64,000 nt of DNA from Neurospora intermedia (Eukaryota; Ascomycota; Sordariomycetes; Sordariales; Sordariaceae), in assembly GCA_037102815.1 (NCBI GenBank), contig BTPP01000002.1:3472001-3536000 (forward strand), given 5' to 3'. Shown here piece after piece: positions 46,219-59,065 of the stretch (position 1 is the stretch's first letter; every line of letters starts with the position of its first letter). The position numbers and the translations under genes were made by a program. The notes under the pieces were generated by a model. It worked only from the letters and a program-made list of their open reading frames with translations, was not told the DNA's origin and made no database searches.

Positions 46219-49200
46219 CTACCTGGTGCTGAACAACAGACTGCCCTGGGCCTCGGCCTGCGACAGCATCTCCACCTTCCTCTTCAATTCTCTCGTGTCC
46301 CTCCTGGTAGCCGTGATGCTCGCCGCCTGAGCGGCGTCCCTGGTGCCGGCCGCAATCGCAACCAACGCCTCCTCGGCTCTCGTCAGCAGCTCAGCCACCC
46401 AAGTGGTGATGGCGCCGTCGCCGTTCTTACCCGAGGCCGAGCCACGGTGCTCGATCTCGCGGATCCACGAGTCGACGACGCAGTTGATCCACTGGACAAC
46501 CAACTTCCTGTGCTTACCAACGAAGGGTGCCTCCTGAGCGTCAAACATGTTCTCCAGCACGCGGGCGATCAGGGTATGAGGAACGCCCAGCTGAAGGAAG
46601 GCAGCGACAGGCCAGCAAGGGTCGGCACCGATCGAGGCGTCCTGGTGGTTGTTGATGGCGTAGGCGCAGACCATGGGCAGAAGAGTGTCGACGGGGAAGA
46701 TGAGGCTGTCGAGGGAGGTGCGGTGGGCAATGGACTGGATCTGGGAGACAACAGCCTCGTAAGGCATAGGGGGTGGAACTTCGAGAGCCTCGACACCCTC
46801 GGGCAATGCCTCGCCTGCCTCAATGAGACGCCACACCTCTTGCTTCTGCTCGGTCTCAAAGTGGACCTGGTTGATGAGATTCTCCCACGTCTCTTTGATG
46901 GTGTGCGGGTTCTGGTAGTCCGCGGCGTTGTAGATGAGCAGGCAAAGGTCGTAGTATCCGGCCTGATCAGCGAAATCGTTGAAGAGCTACATGGTACAGA
47001 TTAGCAATTAAATTAGGATTATACTTTTAGGGAACAACTCACAGTAGAAAGGCCCTGGACAGGACCATCCAGAACCTTCTCGATATCAGGGAGCTTCTCA
47101 GGTACTATGCGAGGATCGGCCCTTAATCTCTCAAGCAAATCGTCCTGGATGTGGGCAATTTCCAGAAGCTCAGTCACTTCGTGGTTGAGAAGCTGCTGCT
47201 GCTGGCGGCTCACACCGACAGTGGTGACGCTAGCGTTGGCCTTTGCTCTGCTCAACAAGGTAATGCGTTCCTTGATGCCAAGGGGGAAATCTGACTTGGC
47301 GAGCTCAGCCTGTACTTGAGCAGCCTCGAAGAAGCGGCTGCGTTGTGTGTAGAACCGGCAAAGAAGATCGGCATGCTCAGCATCAACCGCAGCGAGTCTC
47401 TGCAGGTATGTTACGACATGAGGAGAGTCGATGGCCAACATGCGGTCGGTCCAACCCTTCTCAATGTACCAGTCGTACAAATCAAGGTGGAAGACCTCGT
47501 CATCCGAGCTATTGACGACGCTGTATGCCTCCGCCCGCTTGGTGGCAGCAAGAGTTGGCCTACCGTCAACAACATCGGGTTCCGAGGCCGACTCAATCTC
47601 TAGCCGGTCAAGCACCTCGTGTATCAAGGAATAGCAACTTTGCCGGTCCCTGAAAGCCTTTTCACGGGGGTCGTTAGCCGGCTTGCCTTCGTTAAACCAA
47701 GCAAGGGCCGCGTTTCCACGGTCCTTCTCTCTCGCAACTATCAAGCACAGCTGGATAGCGCCAGCATAATACTTCAAATTGATGTACTGCTCGACCGCAT
47801 TGCGCAGGTTGGTCATGGTCAGGCTTCCCGCGACCTGGGAAAACAATCGCAAGCTCTCCGCAAGCAAGGTGCGCATCAGGTTAGGATTGCCCGTCGACTC
47901 GCTGGCCCGCTGTAGTTGTTCTTGAGCCTTGAAAATGACAACATCATCAGGGGAGCAGAAAGTGCCGCATCTTCTCCTGAGTGCATCGGCAACGGTCTCG
48001 ACATTGGCTCCGTTGGCAATATTGCGGTTAACAATAGCCTTCACCAGAACCTTGGCGAGCTCCTTTCCAGAGTCCTGAGAGAACAAAGCTTCATAGGTAA
48101 GGTTTTGCAGCTGCTGCTTGGACGAATCATCTAGGCGCATGAAGATGTCGGTTACCCGCTCATCGAACAGCATCAAGACAAAAGAGATGCCCTCAGACAC
48201 GCTGTCCATAAGCTGACGCAGAGCGTGGAGAGACTGGTGCTCCAGCTGCAAAGCGATCTCCTCTTGTCTGCTAGAAACCCGATCGGAGGGTCCGGCCAGG
48301 CCCTGGATGAGACTTTTGTTTTCCTCAAGGAATCTCCTTAGTCGTTGCACACTTTCCTGTACCGTCATGAGCTTGGCGATGGGAATCGCCGAGCCAACAG
48401 TGAACCCGCCCGAAGCGCTATCCGTGGCTATCTCAATGACCTTGGACTTCCATAGGGTGCGGGTGAGGCGCGCAAGATAGAGCACCAGCGCATCGTGGCG
48501 AGCCGAGAGCTGTACGTTGTCCTCAGGTGCCTGCAAGACATCTGCGTCCGCAAGCTTGGGCTGACCACCGTAGTTGATAAAGATGGACCGCGCCCTGTCC
48601 TCAGTAAGAGGATCCACAGCACGACGGGCGTCTCCTCCCTGACCACATGCTACCGCCAAGGCAGCCGCGACCATTTCGACCCTGCCGTAGATGGCCGTGA
48701 ACGTTTTAACCTTGCTGTCCAAATCCTCGTCGCCAGATGCAACACGAATCGCATTAGCGAAGATGTCAACAAACCTCCTGCGGCGAACGATATGGATACC
48801 GGTGTTGGTGAGCACAGCAAATTCGCTTGGGGTATGATCGAACTGAACAGCTAGCTCGTTGCCAAATCCAAGTGGTTGTTTTGCAGCCGCAAAAGGGTTG
48901 CCAGTAAGACCGATGGAAAGAACTCGGCTTCCGTCACCCAAGGGGATGAAAGTACCTTGCTCGACATATCTGAGTACAGCGCTTTGCTTGAGTCTGCCGA
49001 CATCGGGGGCTGATACAAAGAGCAGATCCGTGCGACTCTCTTTGGGGCGAACCGCGTCGAAGAAATAACCCGGAGGAAAACGTTCACCAAGGCAACTTTC
49101 CGAAAGTAAGCCAGACATTTGATCTTGAGCTGCTGCGGGTGCAGGTGCATATGCAACTGCAGTGTTGATCTCGTTGCGGAGGGGAACCTGCTGGTCTTCG

Positions 49201-50673
49201 CTCGTAGGAGGAAACTTGATGTATTGGACCTGCATGCTCTGAGGAGCAAGGCTGGTTGAGGCGCTCAGCATGTACGATGCCGCGCTTGTTGCAGTAAGGA
49301 ACAAACGGCATCCGGTGTTGGTGAGTGCCATGAGGTGAGACTTTGAGGCCTCTTGTGCCGAGATGGCGCTAAGAGAGACGATTCTCACTCTCTCGTTGAG
49401 CAAAGGGTTTCTGTTCAAGTCAACCATATGCGTCATGTCACTGAGGCACGAGACCTTGTTCTTTTCGATGACTTTTGTCAGTTTGCCAGAGGGCTCCATG
49501 AAGTATGTTCGAATGGTGGACTTGTCCGAGAGCGAGTATAGGAGTTTCCGCGTATCATCGACAACCAGCTGAACAAGGTGTTCCTGATCACGGTGGCCCA
49601 AAAAGCCCATCGGCACTGGGAGGTTAGGAACAACTGATGTCCAGCCGGGGTGTGTGTGGTTGACCTTGGCACATCTGCTAGAGAACCAGCGCTCCTCCTG
49701 CTGGTAAAGGAGCTCGTAGATGTCGGTATCCGTATAACCGCCAAAGAAGATACGGCCGTTCGAGGTACCGATGATTAAGCTGACATCGGTGCTTCCGCGA
49801 TGTACTGCCATTTTTGTTTGGTAGAGGGCGACGGTCTTTGATCCCGAAGGGGTAGGTGTCGCGGATACGCCCAGTAAAACTATCTCGGTGCCCGTAGCGA
49901 CGACTAGAATATGGGTGATGTTACTAACGAACACGCCAGGTTTGGGGGGCACTAGGGCAACCGCGGTGATGGTGGTGGTGGCATCCTCGTAGCCGATAAG
50001 TTCGGGGTTTGGATGGGTATAGTCCCAGAGGAAGAGGGAGCTGTCAATAGCAGCCCACGCGTAGTTGATGTCGGCAAATAGGCCGAGTTGCGTGTTGACC
50101 TCTCCCCTGTTTAACCGCTCAAAGACTTGATCGGGGATGGGATACATATGAGTCTTCTTGAACGGGGCGCCGGGCGCGTCATCAGTCCTGTACATGTCAT
50201 AGTCCGAGGAGGAGCCAGCTATTTGGGAGAGACATGGTTAGCCAGTCCTACCAGGTACCGTGAGGGATGGAGACCTAAACAGGTAGCTCACCTCTAGCAT
50301 AAGAGTCAACGTCGGGGTAGTTCTCGTCACGTAGTAGGGTATTGGTGATGCGCCGCGCGGCCTTGGCAACCGGTGGTAGATCTGTGCGAGCTTGAGCTGG
50401 CACCATTGGAACAGGCACCTGCGAGACGGGACGAGGAGCAGCAACAGTTCCAGCACCGGCGCCGCCAACAGAGCCAGAAACGGGCCCAGTCACGGGTCCG
50501 GAAGCAACTCCGGCACCAACAGCATTGTAGGACCCGAACCCTCCTAGCGCCGGCCTCGCAGTGTTCTTTTCAGGAAGCGAGTCCAAGTAGCGTCGAGCAT
50601 CATCGGTCCTGGGCGCAGCGGGCGTGTTGAGGAATGCACCGGGCACTTGGCGCATAGGTGTGGCTGGATTCAT
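46219..50673 (-). CDS. Nucleoporin Nup157/170 (Nup155 family)
   Basis: Three exons on the minus strand (50673-50292, 50218-47043, 46986-46219) encode 1,441 aa, in line with Nup155/Nup170 sizes (about 1,390-1,500). The N-terminus (1-110) is Gly/Val/Pro-rich; a beta-propeller region follows (for example D-Y-T-H-P-N-P-E-L-I, and G-T-S-N-G-R-I-F-F-G-G-Y-T-D-T-D-I-Y-E). The C-terminal two thirds are helical solenoid (A-R-E-K-D-R-G-N-A-A-L-A-W-F, then Y-D-W-Y-I-E-K-G-W-T-D-R-M-L). It is a scaffold nucleoporin of the inner ring of the nuclear pore. Introns have GTGAGC/GTGAGT donors and TAG acceptors. The stop lies at 46,219. The long antisense ORF over exon 3 is a shadow. Confidence 0.95.
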
Positions 50674-51866
50674 GATGGCGGATATGTGATGTTAACACCC
50701 GACAGGACGATGGTGGGATGGCAGCGGGATGGTTGTCGGTGCCACCTGCAAAAAGCGGTTCAGAGTTTCGTCGCGAGCGTCGAGGGGAGGGGAAGCTCCA
50801 GAACGAGGCGGATGGAGGCTGATGGAAATCTGGCGTCGGCACAAGTTGGAGCTCCAAGGGTGCAGCGTGATCTGGCAGCTTCGTAATTCTCCGCGCTGTG
50901 ATGCTGTGTTGTCGCTCTTGCTCCGTTTGCCCTCTTGCTTCAGGTCTCCCAAGTTGGTTGGTTGGTTGGTTGCTTGAGGTCACAAAGTCGAGAGCGCGGT
51001 GCTCGCTGCAGTCGGTGGGTGTACTGCTACAATTGCACCACCATGAAAGAAGGTCTGGGAATCCAGGGGAAGCTATAAAGTCCGACACGATGCGACGTGG
51101 TCGAGGATCGGCGACCACAGCTTGAGGTGAAAGCGGTTGAGTTGTTGTTGTGGTGGTGTTGAGAGCAAGGAAGCTCTGCGCGCGATTGGGCAATCACTGT
51201 CGAAGGTGGACTGTGGATGAACAGCAGAAGATTGAAGAGGCTGGCCCGCTCCCGGCGGGCTACCGTAAACAATTTTTGGCTGGAGAACTGGGACAGTGGT
51301 ACGTACCGCGACCGGGCAGGAATCATTGGTGCCCAGGGCGTTCGTTTCGCGGCTGGCAACTGGGACCTGCGACCTGAAACGCGAATTTTGGACGCGCCTG
51401 TGTGCTGGAGCAGTTGAACGGGGACCACAGAAGAGGCGCTAACCTCTTTGTGGAAGCATGTTTTTCTACCGCCTATGAAATGTCGAAACCGTCCAATCAT
51501 CGTCGAGAACGTCATTGAATGCCCGTCACCAGAGGTCGGATTTGCAACTCAGAGTATCAACAGCAGACAGCAACTGCTCTTGATCTACACCCAAAAACTA
51601 TTATGCAGATAGATGGTTGCTTCATGATCATGATTCAATTATCATCTTTTAACTTTTCTGTACATTCCACTCACATCATGAACTCGTCTGCTCAAAACAG
51701 GGCGAAGTTCCCCATTTTCTCTACAACAGATACACGGTCCAAAGGGTGGGCGGGTGTAACGCAGGCTAATGGAATGTGTCTTTTGGCTGAACCCATTATG
51801 CCATAAGTCCATGCTCCTTCCCAGCTTCACGTGAGCAACATGGTAGCTAGAAGCTGCGATATACGC
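50674..51866. other. Intergenic region upstream of the nucleoporin gene
   Basis: About 1.2 kb between the start of the nucleoporin gene and the 3' end of the reductase gene (both minus strand). It is the probable nucleoporin promoter and reductase 3' UTR. ORFs of up to 197 codons occur on both strands with no domain evidence. Confidence 0.55.
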
Positions 51867-52936
51867 TTACTGCTTCTTGGCTTCACGAGCGGCCTTGCGG
51901 AGAGCGCGGTTGCGGATGTCGATGTGCATGTTCTTGTTCAGCCTGAGGGTAAAGTAGCTGTAGGCACCAACAGTGTTCTCAACAACCCACTTGAACACAG
52001 CATGGCTCCACCAGGGGGTGTAGGTGTTGGGAAAGGGCTCGGAGCTGTTGAGGCCAACCTTGCCGAGAGCAGCGCGGACGAACTGCTTGGGGTTGGGGAT
52101 GAGAAGGCTGGTGCGGCGGATCTTGCTCATGGCAGTGGTAACGAGGTAGCTGACAACAAGGTGGACATCGACGCCCTGGTCCTTGAGCTCGGCAGAGAGA
52201 GCGCTGCTCCAGTGCTGGAGGAACGCCTTGCTGCCACTGTAGGTGGCGAGGTAGGGAGTGGGCATAACACCGGCGAAAGAGCCCATGGTAAGGATAAGAC
52301 CCTTCTTGCGCTGGGCGAGAATGGGAGCGACAACCTTGGTGGTCTTGAGTGTGCCGAGGCAGTTGATGGTGACAATGTTCTGGAGCTCGTCGCGGTCGGT
52401 CTGGAGGAAAGGAACGGGAATGCTGTGGGACTGGCCAACGTTGTTGATCAAGATACCAATGTCGAGGCCCTTGATGAGCTCGGCGAGACGCTCGTAGTCG
52501 GAATCGTCGTCCTTGGAGAAGTCCATGGCGAAAGTCTTGGCCTTGAAACCATCCCATCTGAGCTCGAGCTCCCTAGCGAGGACGTCCAGCTTGGACTGAG
52601 TGCGAGAGACGAGAACGAGGTTGAAGCCCTTGGAGGCGAGCTGCTGGGCGAACTCCTTTCCGAGACCATCGGAGGCACCAGTAATAACAGCCCAGGTGCC
52701 CTTCTTGCCATACTTGCGGAGCTGTTAAGGTTTATGTTAGCCGCATTCGCCTGAAAACCTTCAGTCCCAAGTAAGTTTACACAGAGACGTACGTTGGTGC
52801 CGCTCAGGATGAAAGCGTTAAGGAGCAGCTGGAGGAAAGCGCCGACGCGAGTAGCGACGTAAAGGGCGCCGATGCCAGCAAGGGCCCATTGGCCATATTG
52901 AGGGACAGTGTCCCAGATCTCGGCAACCTTATCCAT
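51867..52936 (-). CDS. Very-long-chain 3-oxoacyl-CoA reductase (microsomal KAR)
   Basis: Two minus-strand exons (52936-52793, 52721-51867) encode 332 aa. The first ATG in frame is at 52,936; an upstream extension begins with TTG and is not used. Residues ~17-37 are an ER membrane anchor. The short-chain dehydrogenase core follows: cofactor motif [12 protein letters not shown], catalytic Ser in M-G-S-F-A-G, and Y-A-T-Y-S-G-S-K (YxxxK). The C-terminal K-K-Q resembles a di-lysine ER-retrieval signal. The enzyme (yeast Ifa38/YBR159w) carries out the NADPH-dependent second step of fatty-acid elongation. It is divergent from ERG28, another ER lipid protein. Confidence 0.95.
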
Positions 52937-53517
52937 TGCGTACGGGCTGTCGGCGAAGGTCAATGATGATGGAACGCCTTTGGTTTGGATCGGGGAGTTG
53001 TGACACTTTCAAAGTTGGGTCCGGCCGCAAATAAATGTTGGGAACTTTTTGGAGGACCTGGGGTCGACTCGCCTACACTTGCATGTGTCAGCCGCCAAGA
53101 TTTTCGAGACGTCCCGCCCCGCGGCCCCGGCGAGAGGACCTGGGCAGTTGGGCTGTCCCCGCTTTTGCCGAACCATCACTCAGTCGACGCCGCCATTGAA
53201 CTCCGACGGAGCTGGCCATGGGCCAATGGATTGAGGCAAAGGGGGAGCCTGGCGGAATTTGTTTGTTGTCTCCCAAAATGTCGTCCAATGCCTGTGGACC
53301 TGCGTCCGTGATGCTACGATGATCCCTGTCTCTCGCGCTTGAGAGTGGCCCGAAGTGTGGTTTCCATCCGATCCTCGAGCCGCGGGAACAAATGGAGAGC
53401 TGCAACAGGAAGGGGAAGTAAAACATCGACAACAAAAGGTCTGCTCAAGACAAACATCTTAGACTCACGATTGCTTTCTTCCCCGACGACCAACCGCTTC
53501 ATAATTATTTGAACCAG
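52937..53517. promoter_or_regulatory. Shared divergent promoter region of reductase gene and ERG28
   Basis: 581 bp separate the two start codons, so both promoters must lie here. Two CCAAT boxes are seen at 53,223-53,227 and 53,285-53,289 on the plus strand. No clear sterol-response element was found by eye. The ORFs present are short and overlapping. Confidence 0.55.
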
Positions 53518-54117
53518 ATGGACGCTATCAAGGCTTTCCTGCCTTCGGGCGAGAAGGGTCTCCTTCCCTACTACCTCTTCTTCGTAAGTTGATGGTTGCT
53601 GGTCCTCCTGACTCTTCACATAAGTAGTTTCACAATTAACACGCCCTTTGTCCAGGTCTCCATCGTAGCTATGGGAAACGCCCTCCAAAACTACACTACT
53701 CTCCACTACACGCGACGCCTCTACAACGGCCGCTTCGTCCCCAACCCTTCCCTGCCGCCCGCAAAGGGCAAGTTCAGCCCGGAGGACAGCGTGGACGTGC
53801 TGAAGCCCGTCTCGCCCTCCGAGGCGGAGAAGAAGGAGGCGGCTGCCAAGGACCAGGTCACACCGCTGGCGGCCCGCGTCTTCGGCACCTACACCTTTAT
53901 GGCCGGCATCATCCGCTTCTACGCGAGCTACAACCTCGAGAACGAGTCGTTGTACAAGCTCGGTATCTGGACCCATGTCATCGCCGCCGTGCACTTTACG
54001 AGCGAGTTCTTCATCTACAAGACGCTGCGTTTCAGCGGACCTCAGATCTTCCCCTTCTTGGCGGCGTATGGCGGTACGTTGTGGATGGTGTTGCAGTATG
54101 GTTACTACGTCCAGTAA
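53518..54117 (+). CDS. ERG28: Ergosterol biosynthetic protein Erg28
   Basis: Two exons (53518-53583, 53656-54117; GTAAGT donor, CCAG acceptor) encode 175 aa. The N-terminus reaches the hydrophobic segment L-P-Y-Y-L-F-F at the splice junction and continues V-S-I-V-A-M-G-N-A-L-Q-N-Y. Conserved Erg28 patterns include R-V-F-G-T-Y-T-F-M-A-G-I-I-R-F-Y-A-S-Y and H-F-T-S-E-F-F-I-Y-K-T, with about four membrane helices. The charged loop at residues ~50-85 is an insertion seen in filamentous fungi. In yeast, Erg28 tethers the C-4 sterol demethylation enzymes (Erg25, Erg26, Erg27) in the ER. It lies tail-to-tail with the uridylyltransferase gene, 212 bp away. Confidence 0.95.
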
Positions 54118-54329
54118 AAGACAGGTGCAGCTACCAGCTGGTCTTTGGGATTTAAAGGAGGAAGCAGTACATGGCCCCCAAAAAAGGAATGGCGAGTGGA
54201 TCATAACCATAATGAGCGCGACCGCGTATTAAGTGAAACGAGACTCCGACCATAGGCTTTGTGGAAGATGTACTACTAATTAATACCCTTTTCGGTCAAG
54301 ATGCGAAGCTAGCGCATTATACATTTCCA

Positions 54330-55708
<1,379 letters not shown>

Positions 55709-57266
55709 GGTTGGGTTCCAGAAGGCTTCGAGGAAATAATTATGCGGGAATTGACAAGAAAGGCTTGCGATCAAACAGAGGGCTGTCGGTTGAAGAATTA
55801 ATGTTCTTATAAGTGAGGTGTTCAAGGATGTAGATTGGTGGTTGGTGTTTTCCACTTTCGAAGTGTCATATGCTCGGGGTTGCTATCCCCGAGGTAACTG
55901 AACCTGGTCACACTTACCGGATTGTTTTTATGGGTACAGAGGCCGGGTAGCAGACAAGATGAAAATGATCCGATCTGCTCGGTGCTCTTCGGCCTTATTG
56001 CCTAGAAGCACCCTACAGATCAACGGACCGTTTATTTAGAGAAATGAAGTCGCTTGCCTGGTAGTGATACACTGGCTCAGACTGGCGTGTAACCTTTGAT
56101 GAGCATTGGAACTCGCTTCCACTTCTTTCCCGAGTTCTCTGAGGTCAAAAGGCACTGTCATTATCAGAGAGCAGCTTGCATCATGATGAAATTCATATTC
56201 CATATGTACCTCCCTACTTGAGCTACTGCACTGTTATGGAAGTGTGGAGGGTTACCTCTAGGCTGCTCCAGCCGCCAGTGTGCGCGGAGAAACAGGGTGA
56301 GCATCTGGACGTCAATTGGGATACTTCATACCGTGTAACAACTCAAGCACTGAAATACTGCAAGATCGGATGCTGAGTGTTCAGAGGATAAACATACAAG
56401 GAGAGCTGAGTTGGTTGCGATACGGGTGAAAACATGGCCAAATTTATAGGAACAAAAACATCACCACCATGATCCCCAATTCCCAAGCAAATGTCCCCTC
56501 GTTGGTCGTTACCCCTCACCATGATTTACCAATGGAAGCAACCCCGCGTCTAAATAAGTTCCTGTGGGGCTCCTCCGCTCCAGGGGTATGATGTTAGTGG
56601 AGCGCCTGCACTCGCTCCATGCTTCGCCGTGCGCCATGGAACTTGACAAGGGACTTCGATCCATCAGTCAGGTACACTACGTACCACCTTGTGTGGGTGT
56701 AGCAGATCTGACAGACGGCGAGCTTGAAAGTTGACTGACCGTTCGGCCAGAAATTGTTGCAGGATATACCTTGGTACTTTGCCGTCCAATCTCTGATGTG
56801 TGATATCCTTTGTTCGTCAAGCTCACCGTTCTTTTGTCTACAGTACATGGTAAGAAAGTAGCTACGGGTTAGGGTTGTGCCCAAGAAGCGGCAACTCGGG
56901 ACAACGTCGGAGCCAGAATGACTGGGAAGTGAGCTTCCAGCTGGAGCCACCTGTCCGCTCATTGAGATGTTGCATTGTGGGAATGCAGCCCCTGGCCCTG
57001 CTGGTTCCAGGCGCATCACCCCCTCGTACAACCGCAACATCGTCGCCATCAAGGTCGTCGACATAAGTCCATCGACAACTCGCCATCAGCCACCTGGTTC
57101 ATCAATATACGCATTACAGAAGCCTCACGAACCTCTGCGCCTTCTGTCATTGCCATCTATGGGGCTTTTAGCGGTGGATTTTGGCCTACATTAACCCCCT
57201 TTCTGACTCCTCACGCCCGGCGCATTATCGGATTATCCTAACCCCCGTCCCTCGGGGACATCCACC
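55709..57266. other. Divergent intergenic region of GalT and ADA2 genes
   Basis: About 1.56 kb that must hold both promoters. A TTAGGG-containing motif occurs near 56,871. ORFs (for example 156 codons on the minus strand at 56,594-57,064) overlap on both strands and lack features, so none is called. Confidence 0.55.
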
Positions 57267-59065
57267 ATGGGCGTCATCCGTAAGAAGATCGCTGCACGAG
57301 GCGGCGAGGGCGGTGTCAAGTATGTATGCGACGTCTGCTCAGCAGACATAACGTCTACGGTAGGTTTGTGTTTTCATATAGTCAGCAAGCCTCAACCGTT
57401 GCCCTCGTGCTTGGACGTCATATCTCCCTTCCGATGCGGCCGCTACCGCTGCCCCAGACCTCGCGTCGCGCGAATCACGAGGCGTTGTGGGGTTGGGGAA
57501 CCTCTTTGGACACCAGCCCTCTGGCTCCCAACAACAACAACAACAACAAGCAACAACAACAAGCCAGCTAATCTTTCCACTTTGCACAGGTCCGGATTAG
57601 GTGTGCACACAGCGCTTGCAATGAATATGATCTCTGTGTCCAATGCTTTGCGCAAGGAGCGTCCAGCAATGCGCATCAGCCGCAAACCCATCCCTATCGA
57701 GTAATCGAACAAAACTCGTTTCCAATCTTCGACCGAGAATGGGGTGCGGACGAGGAGCTCCTTCTTTTGGAGGGCGCGCAGATCTACGGCTTGGGTTCGT
57801 GGGCCGACATTGCGGACCACATCGGCGGCTACCGAAGTAAGGATGAGGTACGCGACCACTATCTCCAGGTCTACGTCGACTCGCCCAACTTTCCCCTCCC
57901 GAAACGATGCAGTCCCCATGACATGGAACTGGCAAACGAGATCTCTAGAGAAGAATTTCAGGCGCGCAAGAAGCGACGCATCGAGGAAAGGAGGGAAGCC
58001 GCTAAGAACGCCCCAACCCTCCAAGCGAAGACGAAGCCGACAGCCAGTGTTCCATCGTGCCACGAGATTCAAGGATATATGCCAGGACGTTTGGAGTTCG
58101 AGACCGAGTTCTGCAACGAAGCGGAAGAGGCTGTCCAGCTCATGCAATTTGACCCAGGAGATGGAATTAATCCACGGACAGGCGAGCTGGAACCGGAGAT
58201 GGAGCTCAAACTTACCGTCATGGAGATTTACAACTGCCGGTTGACGCAACGAGTTGAGAGGAAGAAGGTTATCTTCGAGCACAACCTGCTCGATTACAGG
58301 GAAAACACAAAGTCAGAAAAGAAGAGGTCGAAGGAGGAACGCGATCTTCTGAACAAAGCGAAACCCTTTGCGCGGATGATGAATCGCGTCGACTTTGAAC
58401 AGTTCTGTCAAGGGTTGATTGACGAGCTCAACCTGCGGCAGGCAATTGCACAACTACAGGAATGGCGTAGTCTCCGGATTGGTGATCTACGAAGCGGCGA
58501 GAAGTATGAGCAGGAGAAGCAGGCACGAATTCAGAAATCAATACCGCTGGGTTCCATGGACCGCGAACGACTGGCGAGTGCTCAGCGCAGCAAACAACCG
58601 CCACCACCAGATCCGCCAAGTGGCGCGGCTCTGCTGGTTCAACCTGAGCTGCCGGCGCGTATGCAGTCACCTCATGTCATCGCCGAGGCCGAGAAACTCA
58701 GCAGCATGAAGGTGGAACCCGGGCAAGTCAACAGTGAAAGTGTAATCGTTGCCAATGGCGACACTACGCCGTCAAAACACAAGTCCTTACCACAACCTGT
58801 TCCCGGGATACAACCTCTTTCACTCTCTCAGGACAATGCTCCCGACCTTCACCTCCTTACGCCGGAAGAGGTCAAGCTGTGCGAGGTGCTCAGGATTCAG
58901 CCTAAGCCTTACCTGATGATCAAGGAGCAGATCCTTAAGGAAGCCGTCAAGGGCAACGGGAGTTTAAAGAGGAAACAGGCCAAGGACATTTGCAGAGTCG
59001 ATCAGCAGAAGGGAGGGAGGATTTTTGATTTTATGGTGAATGCGGGTTGGGTGGTGAAGGCTTAG
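57267..59065 (+). CDS. Transcriptional adaptor Ada2 (SAGA complex)
   Basis: Two exons (57267-57359, 57590-59065) encode 522 aa; the ATG has an ideal ACCATGG context. The ZZ zinc finger is split by the intron ([10 protein letters not shown] in exon 1; [15 protein letters not shown] in exon 2). A SANT/Myb domain follows ([13 protein letters not shown] ... [11 protein letters not shown]), then R-D-H-Y, a long charged coiled region, and a C-terminal SWIRM domain (about 435-522, ending [11 protein letters not shown]). Ada2 binds and stimulates the acetyltransferase Gcn5 in SAGA and acts in the nucleus. The 230-nt intron is long for this region and contains CAA repeats. Confidence 0.97.
57530..57562. 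repeat. CAA trinucleotide repeat in the ADA2 intron
   Basis: About ten imperfect CAA units just upstream of the probable branch point (GCTAAT near 57,567) and the CACAG acceptor at 57,589. Confidence 0.75.

Noticed and set aside
46052-46330. 92-codon plus-strand ORF with a hydrophobic segment
   Set aside because: It partly overlaps the nucleoporin exon in antisense; the rest lies in the 3' flank. One membrane-like stretch alone is not enough to call a gene.
46447-47004. 185-codon plus-strand ORF over the last nucleoporin exon
   Set aside because: Antisense shadow of a conserved exon; no independent domain or signal.
50600-51193. 197-codon minus-strand ORF upstream of the nucleoporin start
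   Set aside because: It overlaps the nucleoporin first exon in another frame and has no recognisable feature.
51831-52754. 307-codon plus-strand ORF over the 3-ketoacyl-CoA reductase gene
   Set aside because: It is antisense to a clearly recognised enzyme, crosses its intron, and has a Glu/Val/Leu-biased shadow composition.
56594-57064. 156-codon minus-strand ORF between the uridylyltransferase and ADA2 genes
   Set aside because: Overlapping ORFs on the opposite strand, no domain or signal, and location in a divergent promoter region.
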